DNA from: Candidatus Soleaferrea massiliensis AP7
GTDB lineage: Bacteria > Bacillota > Clostridia > Oscillospirales > Ruminococcaceae
Assembly: GCF_000820765.1 (NCBI RefSeq)
Contig: NZ_CCYH01000006.1
Coordinates: 1 to 64,000 of the forward strand
Length of the DNA stretch: 64,000 nucleotides
Reading direction: 5' to 3'
Position 1 is the stretch's first letter, and every line of letters begins with the position of its first letter. The notes beneath the pieces were generated by a model. The model searched no databases, had not been told where the DNA came from, and saw only the letters and a program-made list of their open reading frames with translations. This document shows, piece after piece, positions 1-9,441 of the stretch. Both the position numbers and the translations under genes were made by a program.

Positions 1-50
1 AAGGGGGAATGACGTCCATTATCATTGTACCGAAGCGGCATGCCCCCTTT

Positions 51-147
51 GGCGGCCTTTCTTGGTTCTTCTCTGGCCGCGCAAAGAAGAACTTCCACTT
101 TGCCAAGTGGTTCTTGGTAAACATAAGAATACCGCTGCGCTGCAGCG
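51..147. repeat. Dispersed intergenic palindromic repeat, copy A
   Basis: The core is an imperfect palindrome, CTTTGCCAAG..CTTGGTAAAC, at 98-122, flanked on the left by CCGCGCAAAGAAGAAC and on the right by ACCGCTGCGCTGC. Read on the minus strand, 51-122 aligns almost base for base with 45392-45462. The left flank and palindrome match 36389-36435, and the palindrome plus right flank match 62313-62360. No open frame is convincing here, so it looks like a non-coding dispersed element. Alignments were made by eye. Confidence 0.6.
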
Positions 148-219
148 AAACAACAACCCTTTAGAAGAACCGTATAAACAAAGCCAAGACACCGCCATGC
201 GGCATATCAGGACAAACTG

Positions 220-253
220 AAAGGCCGCCCGGCAAACGCCGGGCGGCCTTTTT
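220..253. terminator. Hairpin terminator after the dockerin GH3 gene
   Basis: A perfect 14-bp stem (220-233 with 238-251, loop AAAC) lies just beyond the stop codon at 265. The T-tract is longer on the plus strand (TTTTT at 249-253) than on the minus strand, so it may act in both directions. A similar stem follows the dockerin remnant at 16582-16611. Confidence 0.75.
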
Positions 254-264
254 ACAAATGCTTG

Positions 265-3200
265 TTACATGCCCAAGATCATCAGTTTCAGCCGCAGAAG
301 GTCCAAGACGTTGATACGGCCGTTCTGGTCCATATCCGCGCTCAGAGCCTGTATCGGGGTGAACTCCGTTTTGCCCAGGATCTGATTTTTCAGCAGGAGC
401 AGATCGATGACACCCAGATTCTCACTGACGCCGAGATCTCCGAGGACCGACAGCGCATATTCCTTGACGGCTTTTCCGCCGTAAAGGATCTGCGCCTTCA
501 TGCCGCTGCGGACATCGGAAACGGCATCCACTGCATTGCCCGCTTCATCCACGATGCGAATGGCGGCGGTTTCGTCGTCACAGAAGAGTCCGGCGAGAGT
601 ATCTTCGATCGTGGTTCCAAAGCTGATGCCGGAGATGATGCGCTGTTCCTCATCGACGGTGTAGCGTTCGGAGGTGATCGAAAGCTCCGGCGCTTCGGCC
701 GGTGTGCCGTAGATCTGGAATTCGTAGATCGAGGAACCCCACTTGGTCGCGGCCTTGATGCTCTGCATCCGCAGGTAGCGGCCTTTGGCCGAGATGGTCC
801 AGGTGTGGTTCAGTCCATCGTAGCTCCGGCCGAGCACGTCGACATTCGTGAAATGCTCGTTGTCATCCGAAACCTGCAGGACATATTCGCTGGCATATGC
901 GGTTTCCCAATGGATGACCGCGCTGTTGATGTCGTAGACTGCGCCGAGATCGACGGTCAGCCAGGCATCGTCGACATCGCCTTCCTGCCAGTGGCTGCAC
1001 CAACGGGAGGACATATTGCCGTCCACGGCCCATTCGGGCAGCAGATCAAGGTAGGAGCTGGCATAAACCGGTCTGTTCAGCGCAAGGTTAATCTTTTCAG
1101 GACTGACCTTCAGGGTATATGGAATCACACTGGTGACCGGGTTGCCGCCGAATTCCGCCGCATCCATGACAACCAGCAGATTGTAGGTGCCGCGTGTGCC
1201 GGCTGCGGGCGTGCCGGAGATGGTCATGCCGGTGGTGTCGCTGGTAAGCGTAAGGCCTGCCGGGAGCGGATCGCTCATCGGCGAAAGCGCGAAGCTGTAT
1301 TCGCTGCTGTAGCCGCCGGATGCGGTGAAGCGCTGGTTAAAGTTCTTCTGCTCCTCCGCGCCCAGCACGCTGTAGGCTGCGGGTTGCGGGGTGAGCTGTC
1401 CGGCGATGTAGAGCTGATAAGCCTTGGAGCAGGTGCTGCCCGCTTCATCCTCAGCCTTGACGACGATGCGGTAGACGCCTGAAACCGTCAGCGTCGGGGT
1501 GCCGGAGAGCGTGCCGTCTTCGCTGAGTGTCAGGCCGGCAGGCAGGACGTCGCTGTCCGCGTCGAGCGAATAGCTGACACGGCCCGCAGCGCCGCGGGCT
1601 GTGAACTTCGGCGCTTCATAGGTGGTGCCGACCTTGCCCTGCGGCAGGCTGCCGGTGGTGATCATGAAGGCGGTTTCATCCGGGCTGCCGACCTTGAGGG
1701 TCAGCGTTTTGACGTCGCTGTCGCCGATTCCATCGGTCAGGGTGACGCGAATGTCGTAGATGCCCTCGGCGGATTTCGGCACGGAGCCTTCGATAAACTT
1801 GCCGCCGCTCAGGACGCCGCTTCGAATGGCCGTTCCATCGAAGACAAAGCCTTCCGGCAGGGCGTCCACGGTCCAGCTGTACGGCTGCACACCGCCCGCG
1901 GCGGCCAGGGACTGGCTGTAGAAGCTGCCGATGGATGCATCCGTAAGCGATTCTGTTGTGATTGTCACGGCGTTTGCAATCGCGTCGAGCGTGAAATCGG
2001 CGCTGCCGGTCTTGGCGCCGTCCTTTGAGACGACGGAAACGGTGATCGGGAAGCTGCCGGAACCGATGTCGGTGCATGTTCCGCTGAGTGTGCCGTCTTC
2101 CGAAAGGGTGAGGCCCGCAGGCAGTTTGCTGGAGGTGGTGAACACGGCGTCCACTGTATTGCAGCCCGCGTCGACTGCGGTGAGCTTCTGTTCATAGGGC
2201 TGGTTGAGCTTGACAATCGCCAGCTTCTGCGGCTGGATGCTCAGCTCGCCCTTGACGGTCAGCGTCAGCTGCTTTGCGGCCGACGCGCCGGTATTGTCGA
2301 TGACTTCAAATTTCAGGCTGTAGCTGCCCTCGGTGCCGGATGCCGGCTTGCCCGAAAGGGTTCCGTTCGGCAGCAGGGTGATGCCTTCCGGCAGCTGCGA
2401 CGGCGAATCGCCGGCCAGCCTGAAGGAATACGAGGTGCCCTTGCCGCCCGATGCGATCAGCGGATTGCGTTTGCTCTCGGCGTAGTCATAGCCGATCCGC
2501 GCTTCGGGCAGGGTGGTGGACAGGATTGAAAGGTTATCGGCGAATCTGTGCTTTCCAGGCATGGAGGAGAGCACGCTCTGATTCAGCGTATGAAGGAAGT
2601 CGTAGGCGCTGCGCTGCATCTGCGCACGGGTCAAATCGCCGTTTGCAAGGCTTTCGCGGTACTGGTCGCTGATGCGGTGGCGTCCGTGGTAGCCCGGCAT
2701 GTTCATGTCGTTGCCGGCGGCCAGTGCCTGGCCCTCGTGCGCGATGACGTCGAAATCGCCCCAGTCGGTCACGACGAAGCCGTCAAAGCCCCATTCGCCG
2801 CGCAGGATGTCGGTCAGAAGCTCCGAGCTGGATGCGCAGTACTGTCCGTTGACCTTGTTGAAGGCGGACATCACGTTCATGACCTTGCCGGTCTTGACCG
2901 CCATTTCAAACGGCTTCAGCGTGATTTCGCGCAGTGCGCGCTCGGAGGAGATCACGTTGATCGCATCCCGGCTGGTGCCGTTCTTTTCAGTCGTATCATT
3001 GATGACGCCGCGCCGATAGTACTCCTGGTCATTGCCGGCAAAGTGCTTCAGGCAGACCGTCACGCCGCTCTCTGCGACGCCTTCGGCCACGACCGAAGCG
3101 GTGATGCCCGACAGAATCGGGTCCTCGGAGTAGTATTCGTTGTTGCGTCCGTTGAGCGGGTTGCGGTGCAGGTTGATGCTCGGCGCAAGCCAGATATCGA

Positions 3201-6093
3201 CGTTGATGTCGACCATCGCCTTGCCCATCTCAACCGCATATTCCCGGATCAGGTCCTTGTTCCAGATGCAGGCGACGCTGGCGGCCCTCGGCCATCCGAT
3301 GTTCTTGTCGCGCACGCCGGAGATGGCGTTGTAGCCGATACCTGCGGAGCCGTCCGCATAGGTCAGGGACGGAATCGAGAAGCGCTGGATGTTGCGCGAG
3401 AGCCCCGCGCCGGAGATGCCGCCGTTCTTGGTGCCGTAGTTGTTCGGGATCGCGGTGTCGTCCGTGTAGCAGGAGGTGCCGTCGGTACGGCCCGCGCTGC
3501 CTGCCAGCAGCGTGATCAGCTCGTCGTCGGTCATCTGGGAGACGAAGTCCTCCAGCGAGATGTCGCCGGACTGAACCTCGGAGAATTTATGAACCGGTTC
3601 GTCAGCCGGGAGCTGCCGGAAGCTGCGTTCGGTGACGGCCGGCGCTGCCAGGCTGACCTCGACGTTCTGAGCCGTCACGATGAACGCGTTTTCGGAAGCG
3701 TTCTTCATCTCTTCGGCTTCGCCGGCATAGGTGATCGGGGCGGCGTCCTTGTTGCTGAGCGCTTCCTTTTCGAACAGCGCCTTCGCGTCGTCGGACAGGG
3801 TGAGCCGGTTGGTCAGCTGTTCGACCAGAATGGTGTCTTCAATCTCGAACGCGCCCGCGATGTGGGTGTCGCGCGACGAGGAACCGACACGCAGATAGTA
3901 GGTGCCCGGCTCCAGAATGTATGCCGCGCGCTCCTCATCGTAGGAGGCCAGGTCCTTGAGCGGGATGTCGATGCTCATGCGCTGGCTTTCGCCGGCGGAG
4001 AGCACATCGGATTTCTGGTAGTCCACAAGCTTCTGGTAAGGCTGTTCGAGCTTGCCGTTCGGGATGCTCGCATAGACCTCCATGACCTCTTTGCCCGGCA
4101 CGACGGAGGCGTCCTGGGTCACGTTCTCGAGCGTCGCGCTGACCGTGATGCTTTTGTCCTGCGCGTTCAGCGCAACGGACAGGTCGTTGAAGTTGAAATC
4201 GGAATAGGACAGGCCGCTTCCGAACGGGTACAGGACATCCTTGCCGAAGGTGTCGAAGTAGCGGTAGCCCTCATAGATGTTTTCAAGATAGGTAGACACC
4301 GGGTCGTCGTCGCCGAACGCGGCATTGTTTTTGCTGCCGGTAAGGCCCATGTCCGCATAGGTCACATAGCCGAAGGTGTCGGCGGTCGGATGCTCCTCAT
4401 AGGTTTCGGTGATGGTGTCGGCCAGCTTACCGCTCGGGTTCTGCAGGCCGAATACAAGATCCGCCATCGCGTAGCCGTTCTGCGAACCGCTTGCGTAGGA
4501 GATCAGCACCGAGTCAATGCCGTATTCCCGCACCCAGGACATGTCGATCGGGCCGTTGACGCTGAGGATGGCGACCACCTTGTCAAATTTATCGGTGACC
4601 TGCTGGAGCAGCACCTTTTCGGACGGGTCGAGATACCAGTCGCCCGGCTGCTTGATGCGGTCCATCTCCTCCGCGCCGGTTGTGCGGGTGATGTAGACGA
4701 TGGCGACGTCGCTTTCCTGGGCGGCTCTCGCGACAATGCCGTCGTCGAGGATTTTTCCGCCGTCCAGCTTGACGTCCGGGGTGTTGACGCCGGCGGACTG
4801 CGACCAGCTTGTGCCGGAGTAGACCGGGCTGCCCCATTCGCCGGGGTAATCCGTGCCCGTATTCCAGCCGTGGTCGATGTCGGTTTTGGAATGCACGCGT
4901 TCCTGATAGTAGTCTAAAAGCTCCTGGCAGGGACGGATGTCCAGTTCGGTCAGGCCGTCGATAAAGGTGGAGGTGTACGAGCCGTTGACCGCGCCGGAAC
5001 CGCCGCCGCCCGTGGTCGGGGCAAGCTGTCCGCGGCCGAATACCGCGACCCTGGTATCGGTGGAAAGCGGCAGGACGCCGTCGTTCTGCGCGAGCACGAT
5101 GCTTTCGGTCTCCATCTGCCTTGCGAGCGCCTGTTCCTTCGAGACGACCTCGCCCGGAATCTCAGGCAGGCTCGCGTCCTTGCCGACGACGATGTAGTCG
5201 ATGTTGGCCGCCTCGCTCGGCACGATTTTGATCTCCGCGCCGGCTGGGATGTCGATGCGGCCCGCCGCAAAGGTGGCCTTGTTCATCGTCCATGCGCCGG
5301 TGCTGGTGAAAGGAAGCTGGCGGGCCTTGCGGGAACCGTTGAGGTAGATGTCGAAGGTGCCGCTGTTGTAGGACGAATAGCGGATGGAAATCGACAGCTT
5401 GTCCTCGCCGCTGGTGTTCTGCAGGACCAGGCCCTTGCGTTCGCCGGAATCAAAGTGGTCGTAGTAAGCGCCGCCGCTGGCGTTCGGGTCGTCGGTAGCG
5501 GGCTTCTGGTCGAGCTTCTCCCCATACCGGTTGACGAGATAGCCGGACTCCGCTTCGATCTGGAAGAAGTCTCCTTCAAAGGCGATCGGCGGCAGATCGG
5601 TCTCATCGCCGAGCACAATGTAGTCGATGTTGGCGGGATCGCTCGGCACAATTCTGATGTCCGCGCCGGCCGGAATATCGATACAGCCGGAGACCGTGGT
5701 GCCCTTGTCCATGTACCAGCCCTTGGTGTTGGTGAAGCCGAGCTTGTAAGCCTGCTTGGCCCCGTTCAGATAGATGTCAAAGGTACCATTGTAGCCGCTG
5801 GTGGCATACTTGATGGCAATGGAGGTCTTTTTTGTGTCGGTGACATTTTCCAGGACAAGCCCTCTGCGCTGTCCGACGTCAAAATTTCCGTAATAAGCGC
5901 CGCCGCTGGCATTTTTATCGTCTGTAGAAGGCTTCCGATCCAGACGGTTGCCGTCCCGGTCAACCATGTAGCCGGTTTCCGCTTCAATCTTGACGGAGCC
6001 GTCTATGGCGCTGGCGGAGAGGCCAGCCGGAATGGTGGTGACCAGCATGGCAACGGCGCAAATCGTACTCACAAGTTTTTTCCATTTGTTCAT
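265..6093 (-). CDS. Secreted GH3 beta-glycosidase, reversed domain order, with He_PIG, F5/8C and dockerin modules
   Basis: This 1942-residue secreted enzyme should remove non-reducing beta-linked sugars (glucose or xylose). A signal peptide (about 1-29) is followed by two related CBM6/35-like modules (about 35-165 and 175-305, each starting EAE(T/S)GY). The GH3 C-terminal domain comes first (about 318-650), then an Fn3-like domain (655-755), then the GH3 barrel (about 845-1175) with KHFAGNDQE and the nucleophile in FVVTDWGD (near D1110). Several putative-Ig He_PIG repeats (about 1195-1665; LPAGLTLSEDGTLSGT motif) lead to a discoidin F5/8C domain (1668-1797), an X module and a dockerin (1884-1942). 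The reversed order is known from Ruminococcus and Butyrivibrio beta-glucosidases. The first dockerin calcium loop (DLGVSENLGVID) is degenerate; the second (DMDQNGRINVLD) is canonical. The start has AAAGGAT upstream. The exact substrate is unknown. Confidence 0.93.
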   Translation of the reverse strand: MNKWKKLVSTICAVAMLVTTIPAGLSASAIDGSVKIEAETGYMVDRDGNRLDRKPSTDDKNASGGAYYGNFDVGQRRGLVLENVTDTKKTSIAIKYATSGYNGTFDIYLNGAKQAYKLGFTNTKGWYMDKGTTVSGCIDIPAGADIRIVPSDPANIDYIVLGDETDLPPIAFEGDFFQIEAESGYLVNRYGEKLDQKPATDDPNASGGAYYDHFDSGERKGLVLQNTSGEDKLSISIRYSSYNSGTFDIYLNGSRKARQLPFTSTGAWTMNKATFAAGRIDIPAGAEIKIVPSEAANIDYIVVGKDASLPEIPGEVVSKEQALARQMETESIVLAQNDGVLPLSTDTRVAVFGRGQLAPTTGGGGSGAVNGSYTSTFIDGLTELDIRPCQELLDYYQERVHSKTDIDHGWNTGTDYPGEWGSPVYSGTSWSQSAGVNTPDVKLDGGKILDDGIVARAAQESDVAIVYITRTTGAEEMDRIKQPGDWYLDPSEKVLLQQVTDKFDKVVAILSVNGPIDMSWVREYGIDSVLISYASGSQNGYAMADLVFGLQNPSGKLADTITETYEEHPTADTFGYVTYADMGLTGSKNNAAFGDDDPVSTYLENIYEGYRYFDTFGKDVLYPFGSGLSYSDFNFNDLSVALNAQDKSITVSATLENVTQDASVVPGKEVMEVYASIPNGKLEQPYQKLVDYQKSDVLSAGESQRMSIDIPLKDLASYDEERAAYILEPGTYYLRVGSSSRDTHIAGAFEIEDTILVEQLTNRLTLSDDAKALFEKEALSNKDAAPITYAGEAEEMKNASENAFIVTAQNVEVSLAAPAVTERSFRQLPADEPVHKFSEVQSGDISLEDFVSQMTDDELITLLAGSAGRTDGTSCYTDDTAIPNNYGTKNGGISGAGLSRNIQRFSIPSLTYADGSAGIGYNAISGVRDKNIGWPRAASVACIWNKDLIREYAVEMGKAMVDINVDIWLAPSINLHRNPLNGRNNEYYSEDPILSGITASVVAEGVAESGVTVCLKHFAGNDQEYYRRGVINDTTEKNGTSRDAINVISSERALREITLKPFEMAVKTGKVMNVMSAFNKVNGQYCASSSELLTDILRGEWGFDGFVVTDWGDFDVIAHEGQALAAGNDMNMPGYHGRHRISDQYRESLANGDLTRAQMQRSAYDFLHTLNQSVLSSMPGKHRFADNLSILSTTLPEARIGYDYAESKRNPLIASGGKGTSYSFRLAGDSPSQLPEGITLLPNGTLSGKPASGTEGSYSLKFEVIDNTGASAAKQLTLTVKGELSIQPQKLAIVKLNQPYEQKLTAVDAGCNTVDAVFTTSSKLPAGLTLSEDGTLSGTCTDIGSGSFPITVSVVSKDGAKTGSADFTLDAIANAVTITTESLTDASIGSFYSQSLAAAGGVQPYSWTVDALPEGFVFDGTAIRSGVLSGGKFIEGSVPKSAEGIYDIRVTLTDGIGDSDVKTLTLKVGSPDETAFMITTGSLPQGKVGTTYEAPKFTARGAAGRVSYSLDADSDVLPAGLTLSEDGTLSGTPTLTVSGVYRIVVKAEDEAGSTCSKAYQLYIAGQLTPQPAAYSVLGAEEQKNFNQRFTASGGYSSEYSFALSPMSDPLPAGLTLTSDTTGMTISGTPAAGTRGTYNLLVVMDAAEFGGNPVTSVIPYTLKVSPEKINLALNRPVYASSYLDLLPEWAVDGNMSSRWCSHWQEGDVDDAWLTVDLGAVYDINSAVIHWETAYASEYVLQVSDDNEHFTNVDVLGRSYDGLNHTWTISAKGRYLRMQSIKAATKWGSSIYEFQIYGTPAEAPELSITSERYTVDEEQRIISGISFGTTIEDTLAGLFCDDETAAIRIVDEAGNAVDAVSDVRSGMKAQILYGGKAVKEYALSVLGDLGVSENLGVIDLLLLKNQILGKTEFTPIQALSADMDQNGRINVLDLLRLKLMILGM

Positions 6094-6247
6094 AGTGTGA
6101 TCCTTTCTCTTTTAAAACAGTATTCTCTTTTCTGAATCGCTTTGTTCTCCTTTCCGGCAGCCATTCTGGTTTTATAGGCGATATGCTGTGTACAACAGAA
6201 CAGCTTGCCAAATTGTCAATACAATGAAAAGATAAATTGTCTATTTT

Positions 6248-6276
6248 ATAATACCATTTCGGAATTACAGAATCAA
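6248..6276 (-). promoter_or_regulatory. Probable sigma-A promoter of the dockerin GH3 gene
   Basis: On the minus strand TTGATT (6271-6276) and TATTAT (6248-6253) are separated by 17 bp. This leaves a leader of about 150 nt before the start at 6093. The -35 has two mismatches to consensus. The rest of 6094-6600 shows nothing coding. Confidence 0.5.
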
Positions 6277-6601
6277 TATGTCTGAAACGAGAAAAATGGA
6301 ATCGTTTTTTGTGCACAGTTGCCAGAAGCTGTTGTGGAGTTTCATGCGGCATCATATCGGGTTCTGTGTATATAACCGGTATCAGCCCGGAAATGGCGGG
6401 CGGATGGCTGATATTGACGTTAGAAGACAAAGAACCAATGGGATATGTTTTAAATCAGGCTGAGAGGTGTTTTGTAAAAATCTCTCATGATGTCTTAAAA
6501 AGAATGGTTCACATGGTGATGTCTCCTGTAAATATTCTGAAGATTGTGGACGGACCGGCGGTCTACTGCATATCCGATCAAACGTACACGGAAGCTGCCG
6601 T

Positions 6602-6649
6602 AAACAGAAACAACCGGAGCGTTGTCTGGCGCCCCGGTTGTTTCTGTTT
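6602..6649. terminator. Hairpin terminator after the PPOX-family gene
   Basis: A perfect 16-bp stem, AAACAGAAACAACCGG with its complement, sits immediately after the stop at 6655 on the minus strand. The base of the stem is A/T rich, as in a bidirectional terminator. Confidence 0.7.
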
Positions 6650-6654
6650 CATAA

Positions 6655-7056
6655 TTATATCTGGAATGTCTGCGGTCCGTCGGCAAAGCTGAAGGTCTCA
6701 ATCTCTTCAGCATCGATGTAGAAAATCCGGAACGCCGGGTTCTGCGCGCTGCCATAAATGCTTTTGATACCGGGATTCTCATCCAGCGCGCGGGCTTTGA
6801 GTTCCATATCGTCCACAAAGACCGCCTTCCCGTTTACGGACAGCACCGGAGAGAAGTCCGGCGCATAGGTACAGAACGAACAGCAGGGATTGTCCTGCAG
6901 CTGCCGGTAAACGGCTTTCTCACTGCTCGTGCAGAAATACACCTTGTTTCCGTCGCCAAACAGATATTGAAAGACGCGGGTTTTGGCCTTTGTGTTTTCC
7001 ACTGTGGCCAGAACGCCGTTGGGATATTTTGCGAGGATCGACTGATAATCCAACAT
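6655..7056 (-). CDS. Pyridoxamine 5'-phosphate oxidase family protein
   Basis: This small split-barrel protein of about 133 residues resembles the PPOX-like flavin-binding family, which reduces or binds small cofactors or haem. The fold signature is NGVLATVENTKAKTRVFQYL, a central KVYFCTSSEKAVYRQL segment and a PCCSFCTYAPDFSPVLSVNG strand. The start at 7056 is preferred over the ATG at 7062 and the longer frame to 7119, because GGAG (7065-7068) is 8 nt from it but only 2 nt from 7062. The gene stands alone between hairpins. Substrate and cofactor cannot be decided from sequence; the family call is fairly secure. Confidence 0.85.
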   Translation of the reverse strand: MLDYQSILAKYPNGVLATVENTKAKTRVFQYLFGDGNKVYFCTSSEKAVYRQLQDNPCCSFCTYAPDFSPVLSVNGKAVFVDDMELKARALDENPGIKSIYGSAQNPAFRIFYIDAEEIETFSFADGPQTFQI

Positions 7057-7419
7057 ATTCATTTCTCCTTTCGGGACAGCGTGCGCTGTTTTATGGATGG
7101 CATCTTCTATCCTCATCATAGAGCATCACAGTCCATTTGTAAAGCGTGTCTGCTGAAACAGATGTCCTGACAGGACAATTGTTTTTAAAAAGACGGCGCC
7201 GCTCCGTCTTATGTTTCGAAAAGCGGCGTTTATTGTTTAACCGCAGCCGGTTTTCAGGCGGAGATCTGCGGCTTTCCCGAAACGACCTCCCATGCAGATT
7301 TGATAAGGATTGATGACAATACAATAGCTGACATTCTTTCAGAATTGAGGAAGAATGTCAACACAATAGCCGCCGTCCTTTCTGTACGGAGAAAGGATGG
7401 CGGCCAAGCGGAAGCCTCG
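7057..7419. other. Intergenic region with three hairpins
   Basis: No gene is seen. AAGACGG/CCGTCTT (about 7195-7215) followed on the minus strand by a T-rich tract resembles a terminator. It overlaps an alternative stem CGCCGCT/AGCGGCG, so the two cannot form together. A 15-bp stem with one G-T pair at 7369-7404 lies just past the stop of the membrane-protein gene and is its likely terminator. Confidence 0.55.
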
Positions 7420-8127
7420 CTAATGTTCCCGGACCTTTTGCGGCCGCGTCTCATCGGCGAAAAACATGTTGGGATACACCTTTTCCATAAAGTCGTCGGA
7501 ATACTGCCGGTCTAAAAAAGAACTGACGGGATTGGTGGCCGGAACACCGTGATGGCGCTGGGTCATGCGTCCGACAGCCAGCGCGGAAACGGTTATATTC
7601 ACCACCATGAAGACAACCAGAACCCAGGTTGCAGGAACGCCGACGCGTGCCGGGATGCGTTCGATCAGGCGGGACAGCCGCGGATAGCACCATTTGATCC
7701 ACCAGACGCCGAGGACGCCCCACAGGATGGAAACCGACAGGTGGGTACGGCCGTTGATGTTGAACGGCACCTCGCTGTATTCCCACGAGACCGTTCCGAA
7801 CACATATTCCTGTACAACGCTGCACAGATATTCGAACGCGCCGCCTACAACGGCGCTTGCAAGGAAGATCCAGTACCAGCGTTTATCCATAAAACGGTGA
7901 AGCACCAAGGTCAGAGCGACCGCTCCAAAGCCGTAAACCGGGTTGAACGGGCCCCATACCAGGGCGGTGCGGTTTTCAATTTGATAGGTTTTGAGAAACT
8001 GCCAGAAAATTTCGATGTATACGCCCAGAATACAGCCGATCAGAAAGATCCAGAACAGCTTGTAAAAGCTGAGTCCGGATGCAAACGGCCGATGCGGGCA
8101 GGATGTCTTTTCAGATTTTAAATGCAA
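7420..8127 (-). CDS. CmpB-like putative ABC transporter permease (PF06541-type membrane protein)
   Basis: This is an integral membrane protein of about 235 residues. Hydrophobic spans include FYKLFWIFLIGCILGVYIEI, a GAVALTLVL segment, a YWIFLASAVVGGAFEYL segment, one around SVSILWGVLGVWWI, and ATWVLVVFMVVNITVSALAV. The WGPFNPVYGFG and EYLCSVVQE motifs and the W-Y/F-N-GR-LxxS pattern are typical of the family named putative ABC transporter type IV, whose real function is not established. The start is a TTG (8125-8127) with AAAGGAAA upstream. There is no ATP-binding subunit beside it, so transport is not supported by context. Confidence 0.75.
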   Translation of the reverse strand: MHLKSEKTSCPHRPFASGLSFYKLFWIFLIGCILGVYIEIFWQFLKTYQIENRTALVWGPFNPVYGFGAVALTLVLHRFMDKRWYWIFLASAVVGGAFEYLCSVVQEYVFGTVSWEYSEVPFNINGRTHLSVSILWGVLGVWWIKWCYPRLSRLIERIPARVGVPATWVLVVFMVVNITVSALAVGRMTQRHHGVPATNPVSSFLDRQYSDDFMEKVYPNMFFADETRPQKVREH

Positions 8128-8198
8128 GAGTTCTATTTCCTTTCTCTTCTTGTAAGAATGTCAAAAGCAAGGGAAAAGCGGCTGTGTGATGCCTGCTT

Positions 8199-9002
8199 TT
8201 ATCTTTCAGCCGGGAACATCCAGTCCAGCGCGCGCTGGATATAGGTGTCCCAGAATTCCCAGTTGTGCATGCCGGGGCCTTCTTCATAGGTATAGGGGAT
8301 GCCCAGATCGTTGAGGCATGAAAGCATCCGCTGGTTCATGGGATAACACAGCCGGTCCAATGTTCCGCAGGCAAAATAGGCTCGGGGAAGCTTCTGAGCG
8401 GATTGTTTGGCCTGTCCGGCGATGGTCGTCAGATCATCCGGACCGCCGCGCGCCGCTTCTGGATCACCGAAGACGCTTTCAAACATCCTTTGTTCCGCGC
8501 CGCTTGCGATATAATCCGCGATGCCGCCGATATCCAGTGCGCCGGACAGGGATGCGAACGCCGCATATAAATCCGGGCGTTTGAAGGCGGCCTTGCAGGC
8601 GCCGTATCCGCCCATGGACAGCCCGGCGATACAGGTGTCCTCCCGTTTCTGGGAGAGCGGGAACACCGAGCCGACGAATGCCGGAAGCTCCTCGGTCAGA
8701 TAGGTGAAGTAATCGGGGCCGCAGCGCATATTGGTATAGTAGCTGTTCTGCACCGACGGAAACACCACGGCGACCTGTTTGGCCGCGGCATACCGTTCAA
8801 TGTTGCTTTTGCGCACCCAGATGGTTTCATCCTCGTACATGCCGTGCAGCAGATAGAGCGTTTTGAGCGCGGGCTGTTTGGGATAAAGCGTTCCCCAGTC
8901 AAGGCTGACCGCATCCGAATGGTTGCCATATGGGAGCAGTACCTGGACATTGGTGCAGAAGCCGAGCGACGCGGCATAGAAGTTGCAGGTTATCAATGCC
9001 AT
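8199..9002 (-). CDS. Esterase D-like alpha/beta-hydrolase (tributyrin/acetyl-esterase family)
   Basis: The protein of about 267 residues is an esterase of the EstA/esterase D family. It has the oxyanion segment YLLHGMYEDE, the nucleophile elbow GLSMGGYGA, an acidic residue in CGTLDRLC and the catalytic histidine in GPGMHNWEFW. There is no signal peptide, so it is probably cytosolic and may deacylate short-chain or sugar esters released from polysaccharide. The start at 9002 (MALITC) has GGAAGGG close upstream; the longer frame to 9053 has no ribosome site. It lies 70 bp from the next gene on the same strand. Confidence 0.85.
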   Translation of the reverse strand: MALITCNFYAASLGFCTNVQVLLPYGNHSDAVSLDWGTLYPKQPALKTLYLLHGMYEDETIWVRKSNIERYAAAKQVAVVFPSVQNSYYTNMRCGPDYFTYLTEELPAFVGSVFPLSQKREDTCIAGLSMGGYGACKAAFKRPDLYAAFASLSGALDIGGIADYIASGAEQRMFESVFGDPEAARGGPDDLTTIAGQAKQSAQKLPRAYFACGTLDRLCYPMNQRMLSCLNDLGIPYTYEEGPGMHNWEFWDTYIQRALDWMFPAER

Positions 9003-9269
9003 CGAATCCCTTCCTTCTCTGTATAGAATGATGCCGGAATAAAAATTTCCCATTTCACATATGTACTATACTATCCGCAAACAGGAGGGAGTTCAACTTA
9101 ATTTTGTAAACTTGGCGTGAAGGCCGATGCGGATACCCGTTTGCCAGGCCGAGCGCCTGCATAGAAAGATGCGGCATCCCAAGAGGAATCTTCCTTATTA
9201 TAATAAAGTGCCTGCCATACGCCGCAGCCCGCAGACAGTATGCGGGAGCTTTGAGGTATTGACAGAAAA

Positions 9270-9301
9270 GAGAAGGCCACAGCAGCAGCTGTGGCCTTCT
9301 C
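9270..9301. terminator. Hairpin terminator after the lipoprotein gene
   Basis: A 14-bp stem (GAGAAGGCCACAGC with its complement, loop AGCA) is followed on the minus strand by TTTTCTGTC. It lies between the stop at 9442 and the esterase start at 9002. The remaining sequence of 9003-9441 shows no gene. Confidence 0.65.
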
Positions 9302-9441
9302 CCATCTTTTATAAAATCCTATGAATCGGGTAACCGTAGTACGCAACGTATGATGCCGTTTGAAGATGGTCTTCGTGGGAGGTATCCACTGCGTTTAGAA
9401 GCCGATGTTTTCCCTGGAAATCATGCGCGGGCCGTACGCTG

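Noticed and set aside
2548..4917. A 789-codon open frame on the plus strand
   Set aside because: It mirrors the GH3 barrel and C-terminal domain of the minus-strand gene and has no similarity of its own.
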